Shown here piece after piece: positions 51,859-60,299 of a DNA stretch of 64,000 nucleotides. The DNA lies in NCBI RefSeq assembly GCF_013127955.1, contig NZ_CP053435.1, forward strand, positions 1,302,001 to 1,366,000, written 5' to 3'. This DNA is from Spirosoma taeanense (GTDB lineage Bacteria > Bacteroidota > Bacteroidia > Cytophagales > Spirosomataceae). A model generated the notes under the pieces. It had not been told where the DNA came from. It worked only from the letters and a program-made list of their open reading frames with translations, and ran no database searches. Numbering within the stretch: the stretch's first letter is position 1; every line of letters starts with the position of its first letter. The translations under genes were made by a program, and so were the position numbers.

Positions 51859-53274
51859 ATGCGTATTTTATCTGCTTTACTGTTCCTTACGATAGTATCG
51901 GCCTGCTCGGCAAACAAGAAAACCCAGCAGGCTCGGGCCAACGCGGCCTATGACGCCCGCACCGAAGCGCAGCGGGCTAGCCGAACGGAGCTGCCTGCCC
52001 AGCGACCGGCTGGGCAAAGTGCCCCGGCCAATCGTCCGAATGAGTCGCGGACGGCCGCGCCGGTTCCGCCAACCGATTCCCCAGCGGCTACTAACGCTTC
52101 GGCTAAATCGGCCAGCGAATGGATTGTCACCTCAATCAAAGGAAAATTTCTGGCGATCGATTCCACCAATGTTCGGATCTATATGGATTTGACGGGTAAA
52201 ACGCCAACCGGTGAGCCGATGCTGAAGCCGACCGACTTAATCGAGCATTTTCAGATTGCTTATGTCATGTACCCCGACTACAACAACCGCGACCGGCTGG
52301 GGTATGGTAACGTACCGCTCACGCTGCAGACGGTGGGGCAGGAGGGCGATCATCTGACCCTGACGTTTGACGTAAAGCGCCCCAAAGATGTAGCTACTGC
52401 TATTTTGCTGACCGAAATTACCGAGGTAAGCTCTGGAACGAAGGCTCGCAATGATCTGTCGCTGCGTTTCCGGACGTCCAGGCTGAGCGACCGCTTTGCG
52501 CTGTTCGACAACACGGGGCGTCAGCCGCAACTGCGTAACTACGTGAATGTGGGCGATACGGTGGTTATTGGAGACATAAACGGTACGCGTAAGCCGCTGT
52601 TTGGATTTCGGTATAAACACGATTTCGACGCGGCTTCGTCGCCGATGAATACTTCGGCACGCCCGACGGCCAAGTCGCTGACGGTGGATTCAACTCTACG
52701 CATCACGACCAATCAGCCGTTTGTGTTACCTAAAGAAGGGCTGTACTACTTCATGGAGGATACAACCGATGCGGCCGGTATTGGTCTGCTCGTGGCCGAT
52801 AAACGCTTTCCTAAAATGACGCGACCCGAAAAGCTCATCAAGCCGGTGCTGTATATGAGCACGAGTACTGAAATTAACGAGCTGAATCAGGCGCAGGATA
52901 CTAAAAGAGCCTTTGATCGCTACTGGCTGAGCCTGATGTCGGGGAATGAGGAAGTCGCCCGGCGGACGCTCAAGGCGTATTTTGACCGGGTTGAGGAAGC
53001 CAATCGATTGTTCACAACCTACAAGGAAGGCTGGAAGACCGATAAGGGCATGATCTATATCGTGCTGGGGCCGCCCGACCGGGTGCAACGGAACCGCGAG
53101 CGCGAAGTATGGGTTTATAACCGCCGGGCCAATGTCTCGGAGATCAATTTTACGTTTACCAAGAAACCAAATCAATTTGTCGAGGATCATTACGAACTGG
53201 TGCGCTACATTGAGTATCAGCCAATTTGGTACCCGATTGTCGAAGCATGGAGAACCGGCGCAATCCGCGAGTAA
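51859..53274 (+). CDS. GWxTD domain lipoprotein
   Basis: A 471-residue lipoprotein: the signal peptide RILSALLFLTIVSAC has Cys16. A low-complexity segment (Ala/Arg/Pro-rich, about 25-75) follows, then a beta-rich domain, and the C-terminal GWxTD domain with GWKTDKGMIYIVLGPPDRV (Gly391) and REREVWVYNRR. These proteins are of unknown function and are found across Bacteroidota and Acidobacteria. A TTG at 51832 with nine extra residues is an alternative start. The last 28 bp overlap the start of rlmB, so the two genes are likely cotranscribed and coupled. Confidence 0.88.
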   Translation: MRILSALLFLTIVSACSANKKTQQARANAAYDARTEAQRASRTELPAQRPAGQSAPANRPNESRTAAPVPPTDSPAATNASAKSASEWIVTSIKGKFLAIDSTNVRIYMDLTGKTPTGEPMLKPTDLIEHFQIAYVMYPDYNNRDRLGYGNVPLTLQTVGQEGDHLTLTFDVKRPKDVATAILLTEITEVSSGTKARNDLSLRFRTSRLSDRFALFDNTGRQPQLRNYVNVGDTVVIGDINGTRKPLFGFRYKHDFDAASSPMNTSARPTAKSLTVDSTLRITTNQPFVLPKEGLYYFMEDTTDAAGIGLLVADKRFPKMTRPEKLIKPVLYMSTSTEINELNQAQDTKRAFDRYWLSLMSGNEEVARRTLKAYFDRVEEANRLFTTYKEGWKTDKGMIYIVLGPPDRVQRNREREVWVYNRRANVSEINFTFTKKPNQFVEDHYELVRYIEYQPIWYPIVEAWRTGAIRE

Positions 53275-54068
53275 ATCGCCCTACTTATAATCGTAATGCC
53301 AATCAACGTCCGCAGTTCCGTCCGTCGGAGGACGAAATGGTGTTTGGCATCCAGTCGGTTATCGAAACGCTCAAGTCTGATCAGCAGATTGACAAACTCT
53401 ACATGGAGAAGGGGTTGAGCAATCCCGACATTCAGAATTTAGCGTTCCAGAACCGCGTTACCATTCAGCGCGTTCCGGTTGAACGACTTGACCGGCTGAC
53501 GCGCAAGAACCACCAGGGCGTAGTCTGCCTGATTGCGCAGGTACAGTACGTTAAGCTCTCGAACGTAATTGCCGACGTGTATGAGCGGGGCGAAACGCCG
53601 TTTTTCCTGCTGCTGGACCGCATCACCGACGTCCGCAATTTTGGCGCTATTGCCCGCACGGCTGAGTGTACGGGCGTGCAGTGCATTGTGATTCCGGGTC
53701 GCGGAGCCGCTGCCATCAACTCTGACGCCATGAAAACCTCATCGGGCGCACTGAACCATATTTCGGTTTGCCGCGAGCCGGATCTGACCGAAACCGTTAA
53801 GTATCTACAGGAATCGGGAATTACGGTTGTGGCCTGTACGGAAAAGTCGAGCCGGGACCTGTACGAACGCAGTACCGACCTGACCGGTCCGATAGCTGTA
53901 ATTATGGGCTCGGAAGAAGACGGCATCTCGCCCGAACTGCTACGTATGGTCGATACGCACGTTAAGATACCGCTGCTGGGTGCGGTAGGTTCACTGAATG
54001 TATCGGTGGCTACTGGGGTTGTGCTCTACGAAGCCGTTCGGCAGCGGAGTATGCGGGTTGAGGAATAA
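53247..54068 (+). CDS. rlmB: 23S rRNA 2'-O-methyltransferase RlmB-like (SpoU)
   Basis: A 273-residue SPOUT methyltransferase. The N-terminal substrate-binding domain is about 25-110 (MVFGIQSVIETL), after a basic Arg/Asn-rich start. The knotted SAM domain has motif 1 DVRNFGAIARTAE, motif 2 AVIMGSEEDGIS and motif 3 KIPLLGAVGSLNVSVATGV. It methylates a ribose in rRNA (RlmB acts on G2251 in E. coli) or a tRNA (TrmH type); the order favours RlmB. ATG at 53247 preferred. It overlaps the preceding lipoprotein gene by 28 bp; a perfect hairpin follows. Confidence 0.92.
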   Translation: MENRRNPRVNRPTYNRNANQRPQFRPSEDEMVFGIQSVIETLKSDQQIDKLYMEKGLSNPDIQNLAFQNRVTIQRVPVERLDRLTRKNHQGVVCLIAQVQYVKLSNVIADVYERGETPFFLLLDRITDVRNFGAIARTAECTGVQCIVIPGRGAAAINSDAMKTSSGALNHISVCREPDLTETVKYLQESGITVVACTEKSSRDLYERSTDLTGPIAVIMGSEEDGISPELLRMVDTHVKIPLLGAVGSLNVSVATGVVLYEAVRQRSMRVEE

Positions 54069-54084
54069 AGTCGGCAACTGATTA

Positions 54085-54128
54085 TTCACAAAAAAGCCCT
54101 TCCATCACAGGAAGGGCTTTTTTGTGAA
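54085..54128. terminator. Perfect 19-bp hairpin, terminator for rlmB and the cytochrome c gene
   Basis: TTCACAAAAAAGCCCTTCC (54085-54103) pairs with the exact reverse complement (54110-54128) around ATCACA. T runs lie on both strands, so it can end both converging transcripts. Confidence 0.9.
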
Positions 54129-54142
54129 AGGCAGAGCCGCAA

Positions 54143-54556
54143 CTAGGTTGTTTTTTTGGTCGTCTTCGTCGTTTTGCTCGTGCTGGTTTTCTTGGTTGTC
54201 GTTGACTTCTTGGCCGGGCTGCCATCCAGCGAGTTGATCCAGACGGCCAGTTTCATGGCATCTTCCTTCGGCACCTGTTTCATCGGCATCATCGGAGGAT
54301 AACCAGGCCAGTGGCTCGGTACGGGATTGTAAATCAGGTTCACAATCTCTTCGTTAGAGTACTTCTTCTTGGCAACATCCGCGTAGGCCGGACCAACCAG
54401 CCGTTGGTTCGGACGGTGACAGGCGATACAGGTATATTTGCTCATCAACGCATTCATATCGGCTGGAATGTCTGCCGATGGTGCCTGCGCCTTCACATCA
54501 AGGGAGGCTACGACCATTGCAGCCGCAGCGAGGAGGAATCCGAAGGATTTTTTCAT
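54143..54556 (-). CDS. Small cytochrome c with Lys/Thr-rich tail
   Basis: A 137-residue c-type cytochrome with a signal peptide (LLAAAAMVVASLDVKAQ). The haem motif is Cys-Ile-Ala-Cys-His (residues about 42-46), with the axial Met likely in YPPMMPMKQ. The C-terminal 25 residues are nearly all Lys, Thr and Ser (KKSTTTKKTSTSKTT), a low-complexity tail that is not part of the cytochrome fold. It is a small periplasmic electron carrier; partner unknown. ATG at 54556 preferred for its signal peptide. Confidence 0.92.
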   Translation of the reverse strand: MKKSFGFLLAAAAMVVASLDVKAQAPSADIPADMNALMSKYTCIACHRPNQRLVGPAYADVAKKKYSNEEIVNLIYNPVPSHWPGYPPMMPMKQVPKEDAMKLAVWINSLDGSPAKKSTTTKKTSTSKTTKTTKKTT

Positions 54557-54614
54557 GAGAATCAGGTAAGCGATAAATTGATAAAACGAACTAATCAATA
54601 GGAGGTAAGCTGCA

Positions 54615-54645
54615 CAAAAATAGATGCTTCATGGGGATAAGCCAA
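54615..54645 (-). promoter_or_regulatory. Full promoter of the cytochrome c gene
   Basis: On the minus strand TATTTTTG (54615-54622) is an exact -7 box and TTG (54643-54645) stands exactly 20 bp upstream, the classic -33/-7 pair of Bacteroidota. It predicts a leader of about 52 nt before the ATG at 54556. Confidence 0.65.
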
Positions 54646-54732
54646 TTCAAGCTTCGCTTTTTCCTCTTTAAAACATAGGTTAGACAACTATCTCCCTAAA
54701 ACGTTTAAAATTTATCTTAAATAGATTTACGA

Positions 54733-55473
54733 ATGACACCTATTGACCGCTTTTCGGGCCACGCTGACCTGTACGCCCAGTATCGAATTGATTACCCTGC
54801 TGAGCTCTACGACTTCATTTTGTCAGGTACGGCCGGCCGGCAGGCTGCCTGGGACTGCGCTACCGGCAACGGACAGGTGGCGGGTGCGTTAGCCCATTCT
54901 TTCAGCTCTGTCAAAGCTACCGACATCAGTGAGTCGCAGCTGGCCCGCGCCATACAGCACCCCAATATACAGTATCAGCTTAGTCCTGCCGAACAGACGC
55001 CCTTTGCCGACCAGACGTTCGATCTGGTTACGGTGGCGCAGGCGCTGCACTGGTTCGATGTCCATGCGTTTCATGCGGAAGTCCGCCGGGTCGCCAGACC
55101 CGGTGCCACAATTGCCGAATGGGGCTACGGACTGGCGAGCCTGGGTGCTGACCTTGATCCTATCCTGCTCGATTTTTACCGGAACCGGGTTGGACCATAC
55201 TGGGACCCGCAGCGAAAACATATCGATGATGCCTACACCACCCTGCCTTTTCCCTTTGCCGATGCACAGCGGGCAGAATTTATTGTTCAGCGCACCTGGT
55301 CGCTGGAGCGTTTCCTGAATTACCTGCGCACCTGGTCGGCTGTGCGGCAGTATATTCATGAGAATGAAGAAGATCCAGTTACCGAATTAGGGCGGGCTAT
55401 TGCAACCCACTGGCATGCTGTTGAGCGGGAAATACGATTCCCGGTGTTTTTGCGAATGGGCAAGGTGCGGTAG
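54733..55473 (+). CDS. SAM-dependent methyltransferase
   Basis: A 246-residue class I methyltransferase (type 11/25 family). Motif I is AAWDCATGNGQVAGAL, then VKATDISESQLARA, FDLVTVAQALHWFD (post II) and EVRRVARPGATIAEWG. Similar proteins occur widely as tellurite- or small-molecule-methylating enzymes, without known substrate. Alone on its transcript, between the cytochrome c gene and susC. Confidence 0.9.
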   Translation: MTPIDRFSGHADLYAQYRIDYPAELYDFILSGTAGRQAAWDCATGNGQVAGALAHSFSSVKATDISESQLARAIQHPNIQYQLSPAEQTPFADQTFDLVTVAQALHWFDVHAFHAEVRRVARPGATIAEWGYGLASLGADLDPILLDFYRNRVGPYWDPQRKHIDDAYTTLPFPFADAQRAEFIVQRTWSLERFLNYLRTWSAVRQYIHENEEDPVTELGRAIATHWHAVEREIRFPVFLRMGKVR

Positions 55474-55537
55474 CGCGTTTATACGTGTGCCGCGAGTGGT
55501 ACTCTGTTAACAACAAATGACATTCGTTCGGGTTGAT

Positions 55538-55562
55538 AGTATATCTGTTTTATAGATATACT
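55538..55562. promoter_or_regulatory. 9-bp dyad just upstream of the susC start
   Basis: AGTATATCT and AGATATACT are exact inverse copies with a 7-nt spacer, ending 12 nt before the ATG at 55575. It is placed as an operator or as an mRNA hairpin that could cover the ribosome site. It forms an A/T-rich element with no T run. Confidence 0.45.
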
Positions 55563-55574
55563 CTTGACTCGCGT

Positions 55575-58500
55575 ATGAAAAAACAACACTACCTCTTATT
55601 CCTGGGGGTGCTGAGTAGTATGCTGGGACAGGCGCAGACGGTTAATACGCCCATCGCCACACCTCCTCCTCCGGCTACCAGTGCGTCGCCTTCCTCGCAG
55701 ACGGCCGCATCCCCAGCTATCGCCCCGCCAGTATCCCCGTCGACCAGTGCGCCCGCTAGTCAGGCTGATATCACTGTGTCCGGGAAAGTTGTCGATGCGC
55801 AGTCGCAGCCGTTGCCCGGTGTTACGGTGACGATTAAAGGCACTACGCGCGGCACAACTACCGACGCAAACGGGAGTTTCCAGCTAAGCGTTGCCGACAA
55901 TCAGGCGGTATTGGTCTTTAGCTTTATTGGCTTTGCCACGCAGGAAGTGGTTGTCGGGAATCAAACTTCCCTAACCATTACGCTGGCTGAAGATACTCAG
56001 ACGCTGAACGAAGTGGTGGTGGTTGGTTACGGAACCCAGCGCAAACGCGATCTGACTGGCGCCGTAGCGCAGGTAAAAGGCGAAGAAATTCAGCGCTACC
56101 CGGTGCAGACGCCTACCCAGGCGTTGCAGAGTAAACTGGCTGGTGTGCAGATCATTTCGTCCGGCCGACCGAATGAGCAGCCGCAAATCCGGGTTCGGGG
56201 TGTGGGTTCGGCGCTGGCCGGAGTAAGCCCGCTGTATGTGGTGGATGGAGTGCTGACCGACGACATCCGGAACATCAGCAATAACGACATTCTGAGCATC
56301 GAGGTGCTGAAAGATGCCTCTGCCGCGATCTATGGTGTGCGGGCCGCCAATGGAGTCGTGATTGTTACGACCCGCCGGGGTAAATCGGGCGCTACGCAGG
56401 TACAGTACAACGGAAACATCAGCCTTCGGCAGCCGGCCAATCTGGTCCGGATGGCAAACCGCGATCAGTACATCGGTTACCTGGCCGACGCAGCGCCAAA
56501 CCAGAATGTCAATAACCCGCCCCTAACCTATGGCCAGACCACCAACTGGTATGAACAGGCGTTACGTAACGCGCCCCAGTCGAACCATAACCTGTCAATT
56601 TCCGGCGGTGGTGAACGGAATACCTTCTATTTCAGCGTGGGCTACTTTACTGACTACGGAGTGGTTAAAACGAACGACTTCCGGCGGCTGACGATCCGGG
56701 CCAATAATGAAATTAACATCAGCAAAAAGCTGACGTTCAGCAACCAGCTTTCGTTTTCGAGGGGTAATGAGCGCGCTGTCAATCTAGACGGTACGTACCA
56801 GAGTCTGTACCGGGCTGCGCCGATCGTGCCGGCTAAAGTAGGTGACCGATATGGGAATCTATCCGCCTTTGGTAATGTGGGTAATCCAATCCTGAGCTTG
56901 GAGTCGCGCAACCAGCGGATTATTAACAATCGCCTGCAGGGGAACCTGTCGCTCGATTACAAGCCGGTGGAGTGGCTCAGATTGCATTCTGCGTTCAACA
57001 CCGACCTAATATTTAACCGCGACCGGACGTATCTGCGTGCGTTCCAGAATGATGCCGCTACGTTCGTTACGGCTGGTGGCAACCAGCGGCAGATAAACAG
57101 CCAGCTTAGTCTGAATGAAAGCAAGTCACTCCGCTACATCATTGATAACACGGCAACGGTCGACAGAACGTTTGGAGAAAACAGCCTTACGTTTCTGCTG
57201 GGGTCGGTGACGGAGCAGTTTACGTCTGATTTCATTCAGGGGGCTCGGATCAATGTACCCAATGATCCAAATCAGTGGTATCTGGGGCTGGGCAACCCGG
57301 ATCAGCAGCTATCCAACAATAGTGGTGGCGATCTCCAGACCCGCCAGTCGTTTGTCAGCCGGGTGACCTATAGTTTTATGAACAAGTATCTGTTCAATGC
57401 GTCGCTCCGGGCCGATGGGAGTTCCAAATTTCGGGAGCGGTGGGGCTATTTCCCAACCGCCGGCATTGGCTGGGTTATCTCCGATGAGGGCTTCATGAAG
57501 GATCAGTCGCTGCTCAACTTCCTGAAATTCCGGAGCAGCTGGGGGATTCTGGGGAACGACAACATTACAAGCAACGCCTATATCCTGACGGCGGCCGTCA
57601 ACATTCCGTATTTCTTCAACAACGGGCTTACGCTGGGAACGGCCATTCAGGATATAAAAGACCAGCAGCTGAAATGGGAGCGCACCGAGCAGATCGACGC
57701 TGGATTTGAGTTCGTGATGCTGGATAACCGGCTTTCGGGCGAAATTGACTACTACAGCAAGACTACCCGCGATGCGCTGGCCTTCCGGATTATCCCGGCC
57801 ATCTTCGGCGATCCTGACAACCAATACCTGACCAACATCGCATCCTTCCGGAACCGGGGTTTTGAGTTTGTTCTGAACTGGAAAGAAAATCTGGAAAACG
57901 GCCTGGGCTATACCATCGGCGGTAACCTGACGATCAACCGAAACCAGTTGATTGGACTCAATGGTGGGCAGGCCTTGCTGGCCGGTGGCGTTGGGCAGCA
58001 AGGCCTGGTGACCCGGAGCGATAACGGCCAGCCGGTGGGCAGCTTTTATGTCCTGAACGCCATCGGCGTGTTTCAGAACCAGGCTGAGATCGACGCTGCG
58101 CCAGTATTCGGCAACCGTGCCAACGTCAGGCCGGGCGATCTGAAGTATCAGGATGTTGACGGCAACGGCGTAATTAACGATAACGACCGGATATATGCCG
58201 GTTCGTATCAGCCCAGGCTCTACTACGGCATCAACCTGGGGCTGAATTATAAAGGCTTCGATCTGGCAGCTGACGTGTATGGTAATGCGGGCAACAAGGT
58301 TTATAACGGTAAAAAAGCCTTCCGCTTCGAGAATACAGACAACATTGAAGCCGCTTACGCCGACGCCCGCTGGCTACCGGACCGTCCTTCGCTGACCGAC
58401 CCGCGCACGATAACGTCGGCAACACCTGCTTCGACCTATTTTATTGAATCCGGTTCGTTTGTCCGGCTGAACAACCTGACGCTGGGCTATACTATCCCAG

Positions 58501-58688
58501 CCTCGCTGAAAGACCGGCTCAAAATCCGGCAGGCCAGAGTTTACGTAACGGCGCAGAACCTGTTTACGATCAAGCAGTTCAGCGGGTTTAGCCCTGAGTT
58601 GCCGGGTGGGCCGCTGGACTCCGGCATTGAACTGAATTCATATCCTACCGTCCGGACGCTCGCCGTTGGGCTTAATATGGGTTTCTAA
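55575..58688 (+). CDS. SusC/RagA family TonB-linked outer-membrane protein
   Basis: A 1037-residue SusC-type transporter. Signal peptide (about 1-20), then an unusual Pro/Ala/Ser/Thr-rich linker (22-64), a carboxypeptidase-like domain (about 66-140; TVSGKVVDAQSQPLPGVTVTIKG), the plug with LNEVVVVGYGTQRKRDLTGAV, and a 22-strand barrel ending in VGLNMGF. SusC pairs with the SusD lipoprotein encoded next to take up a glycan through the outer membrane by TonB energy. The ATG at 55575 was chosen for its signal peptide. Confidence 0.95.
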   Translation: MKKQHYLLFLGVLSSMLGQAQTVNTPIATPPPPATSASPSSQTAASPAIAPPVSPSTSAPASQADITVSGKVVDAQSQPLPGVTVTIKGTTRGTTTDANGSFQLSVADNQAVLVFSFIGFATQEVVVGNQTSLTITLAEDTQTLNEVVVVGYGTQRKRDLTGAVAQVKGEEIQRYPVQTPTQALQSKLAGVQIISSGRPNEQPQIRVRGVGSALAGVSPLYVVDGVLTDDIRNISNNDILSIEVLKDASAAIYGVRAANGVVIVTTRRGKSGATQVQYNGNISLRQPANLVRMANRDQYIGYLADAAPNQNVNNPPLTYGQTTNWYEQALRNAPQSNHNLSISGGGERNTFYFSVGYFTDYGVVKTNDFRRLTIRANNEINISKKLTFSNQLSFSRGNERAVNLDGTYQSLYRAAPIVPAKVGDRYGNLSAFGNVGNPILSLESRNQRIINNRLQGNLSLDYKPVEWLRLHSAFNTDLIFNRDRTYLRAFQNDAATFVTAGGNQRQINSQLSLNESKSLRYIIDNTATVDRTFGENSLTFLLGSVTEQFTSDFIQGARINVPNDPNQWYLGLGNPDQQLSNNSGGDLQTRQSFVSRVTYSFMNKYLFNASLRADGSSKFRERWGYFPTAGIGWVISDEGFMKDQSLLNFLKFRSSWGILGNDNITSNAYILTAAVNIPYFFNNGLTLGTAIQDIKDQQLKWERTEQIDAGFEFVMLDNRLSGEIDYYSKTTRDALAFRIIPAIFGDPDNQYLTNIASFRNRGFEFVLNWKENLENGLGYTIGGNLTINRNQLIGLNGGQALLAGGVGQQGLVTRSDNGQPVGSFYVLNAIGVFQNQAEIDAAPVFGNRANVRPGDLKYQDVDGNGVINDNDRIYAGSYQPRLYYGINLGLNYKGFDLAADVYGNAGNKVYNGKKAFRFENTDNIEAAYADARWLPDRPSLTDPRTITSATPASTYFIESGSFVRLNNLTLGYTIPASLKDRLKIRQARVYVTAQNLFTIKQFSGFSPELPGGPLDSGIELNSYPTVRTLAVGLNMGF

Positions 58689-58706
58689 CCAATCGACCTG
58701 ATCAAC

Positions 58707-60224
58707 ATGAACTATACACAACGAATTTCCGGACGCCTGCTGCTGGCGGCCTTTCTGGTAGGGGGCGTTACGGCCTGCAAAGAATTTCTGGATACGCCCC
58801 CGCAGGGGCAGATTGGCGAAGCGGCCGTTCGAAATGACCCGGCTGCTGCTCAGAATCTGGTGACGGGCGTTTATAACACCATGTGGGAGGGCGGCATGCA
58901 CGGATTCGACTACGTGGGCATGACCAACATTGCCTCCGACGATGCCGACAAAGGCAGCTCTCCGGCCGACGGGGCCAACTCATTCGGTACACTTGATAAC
59001 CTGACCGTAACGCCCAGCGTCGGAAACCTGAATAATGTCTGGGCGACGTATTTTCGGGCAATTGCCCGGGCCAATCAGGCGCTGGCTCTGATTCCGCTCA
59101 GCCCGGCCGAGCAGACGGTTCGGAATCAGTTGGAGGGCGAAGTGCGGTTTCTGCGGGCGTATTTCTATTTTAACCTGGTTCGTTTCTTCGGCGGGGTGCC
59201 GCTGATCAACGGCGTGCCGCCAGTTGAGGATATCAACAATACGGCACTGCAGGCACGGGCCAGTCGGGAAGAGGTTTACAATCTGATCATCAGCGACCTG
59301 CGGTTTGCCGCCAGCAGCCTGCCAATAAAAGGCCAGACCCAGACCGGCCGCGCCACCAAAGCTGCCGCGATGGGAATGCTGGCCAAGGTGTATCTATACC
59401 AGAAAAACTGGCAGCAGGCGTATAGTCTGAGCGACTCAATCATTAAAAATCAGGTTGGCACCTACGATCTGCTACCCAACTACGCCAACATCTGGCGGGA
59501 GGTTGGGGCAAATAGCGTCGAGTCGCTCTTCGAGGTGCAGACCGGCATCAACCTGGCCTGTAACGCGGCCATTGAGTTGTATGTCGTCTGTCAGGGACCG
59601 CGTGCCGGTGGCAAACGGGGCTGGTCGGATCTGGGCTTTGGCTTTGGAACGCCTTCCCAGAGTTTGCTTGACGAATACGAAGCCGGTGACCGCCGTCGGG
59701 AAGCGACAATTATCTTTATCAACCCAGCCCCGCGCGGGACAATTTTATGGGACGGCTACCGGGTGCCAAGCCGGGATTCGGTTGAAAACGACCGGTATAA
59801 CTATAAGGCGTATCATAGCCGTACGGCTGAGCGAAATTGTGGGAACAACGACCGGCTTCCAAAGAATCTGCGCATCCTGAGGCTGGGAGAAATCCTGCTG
59901 ATTCATGCCGAAGCTGCGCAGGCACTGGGCCGGAGTTCAGAAGCCCTCGCTGACGTTAACCGGCTCCGGTCCCGTGCCGGTCTACCCGCCCACGCGACAA
60001 TCGATCTGGCTAAAATCTGGCACGAACGGCGCCTGGAACTGGCTATGGAACATGACCGCTTCTTCGACCTGATCCGGCAGGAGAGTGTTCAGTCGGGCCG
60101 GGCTGTTCAGGCGTTTGCCGCGCATGGTAAAACATTTGTGAAAGGTAAAAATGAGGTTTTCCCAATTCCGCAGACTCAGATTCAGCTGAGCGGTGGCGCG
60201 TTGACGCAAAACCCCGGCTATTAA
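58707..60224 (+). CDS. SusD/RagB family nutrient-binding lipoprotein
   Basis: A 505-residue outer-membrane lipoprotein with lipobox VTAC (Cys24). The N-terminal TPR-like domain has LDTPPQGQIGEAAVRNDPAAAQNLVTGVYN and LEGEVRFLRAYFYFNLVRFFGGVPLI; the C-terminal part ends with the SusD_RagB motif FPIPQTQIQLSGGALTQNPGY. It acts as the lid that captures glycan for the SusC partner encoded 18 bp upstream. The gene order SusC-SusD-GH144 defines one uptake locus. Confidence 0.95.
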   Translation: MNYTQRISGRLLLAAFLVGGVTACKEFLDTPPQGQIGEAAVRNDPAAAQNLVTGVYNTMWEGGMHGFDYVGMTNIASDDADKGSSPADGANSFGTLDNLTVTPSVGNLNNVWATYFRAIARANQALALIPLSPAEQTVRNQLEGEVRFLRAYFYFNLVRFFGGVPLINGVPPVEDINNTALQARASREEVYNLIISDLRFAASSLPIKGQTQTGRATKAAAMGMLAKVYLYQKNWQQAYSLSDSIIKNQVGTYDLLPNYANIWREVGANSVESLFEVQTGINLACNAAIELYVVCQGPRAGGKRGWSDLGFGFGTPSQSLLDEYEAGDRRREATIIFINPAPRGTILWDGYRVPSRDSVENDRYNYKAYHSRTAERNCGNNDRLPKNLRILRLGEILLIHAEAAQALGRSSEALADVNRLRSRAGLPAHATIDLAKIWHERRLELAMEHDRFFDLIRQESVQSGRAVQAFAAHGKTFVKGKNEVFPIPQTQIQLSGGALTQNPGY

Positions 60225-60299
60225 TTGAAAGAACTACCAACTTAACGTATCTACCGGCGCTAATCAGAATGCCTGCGCTGGTAGATACAGCCCGACCGG

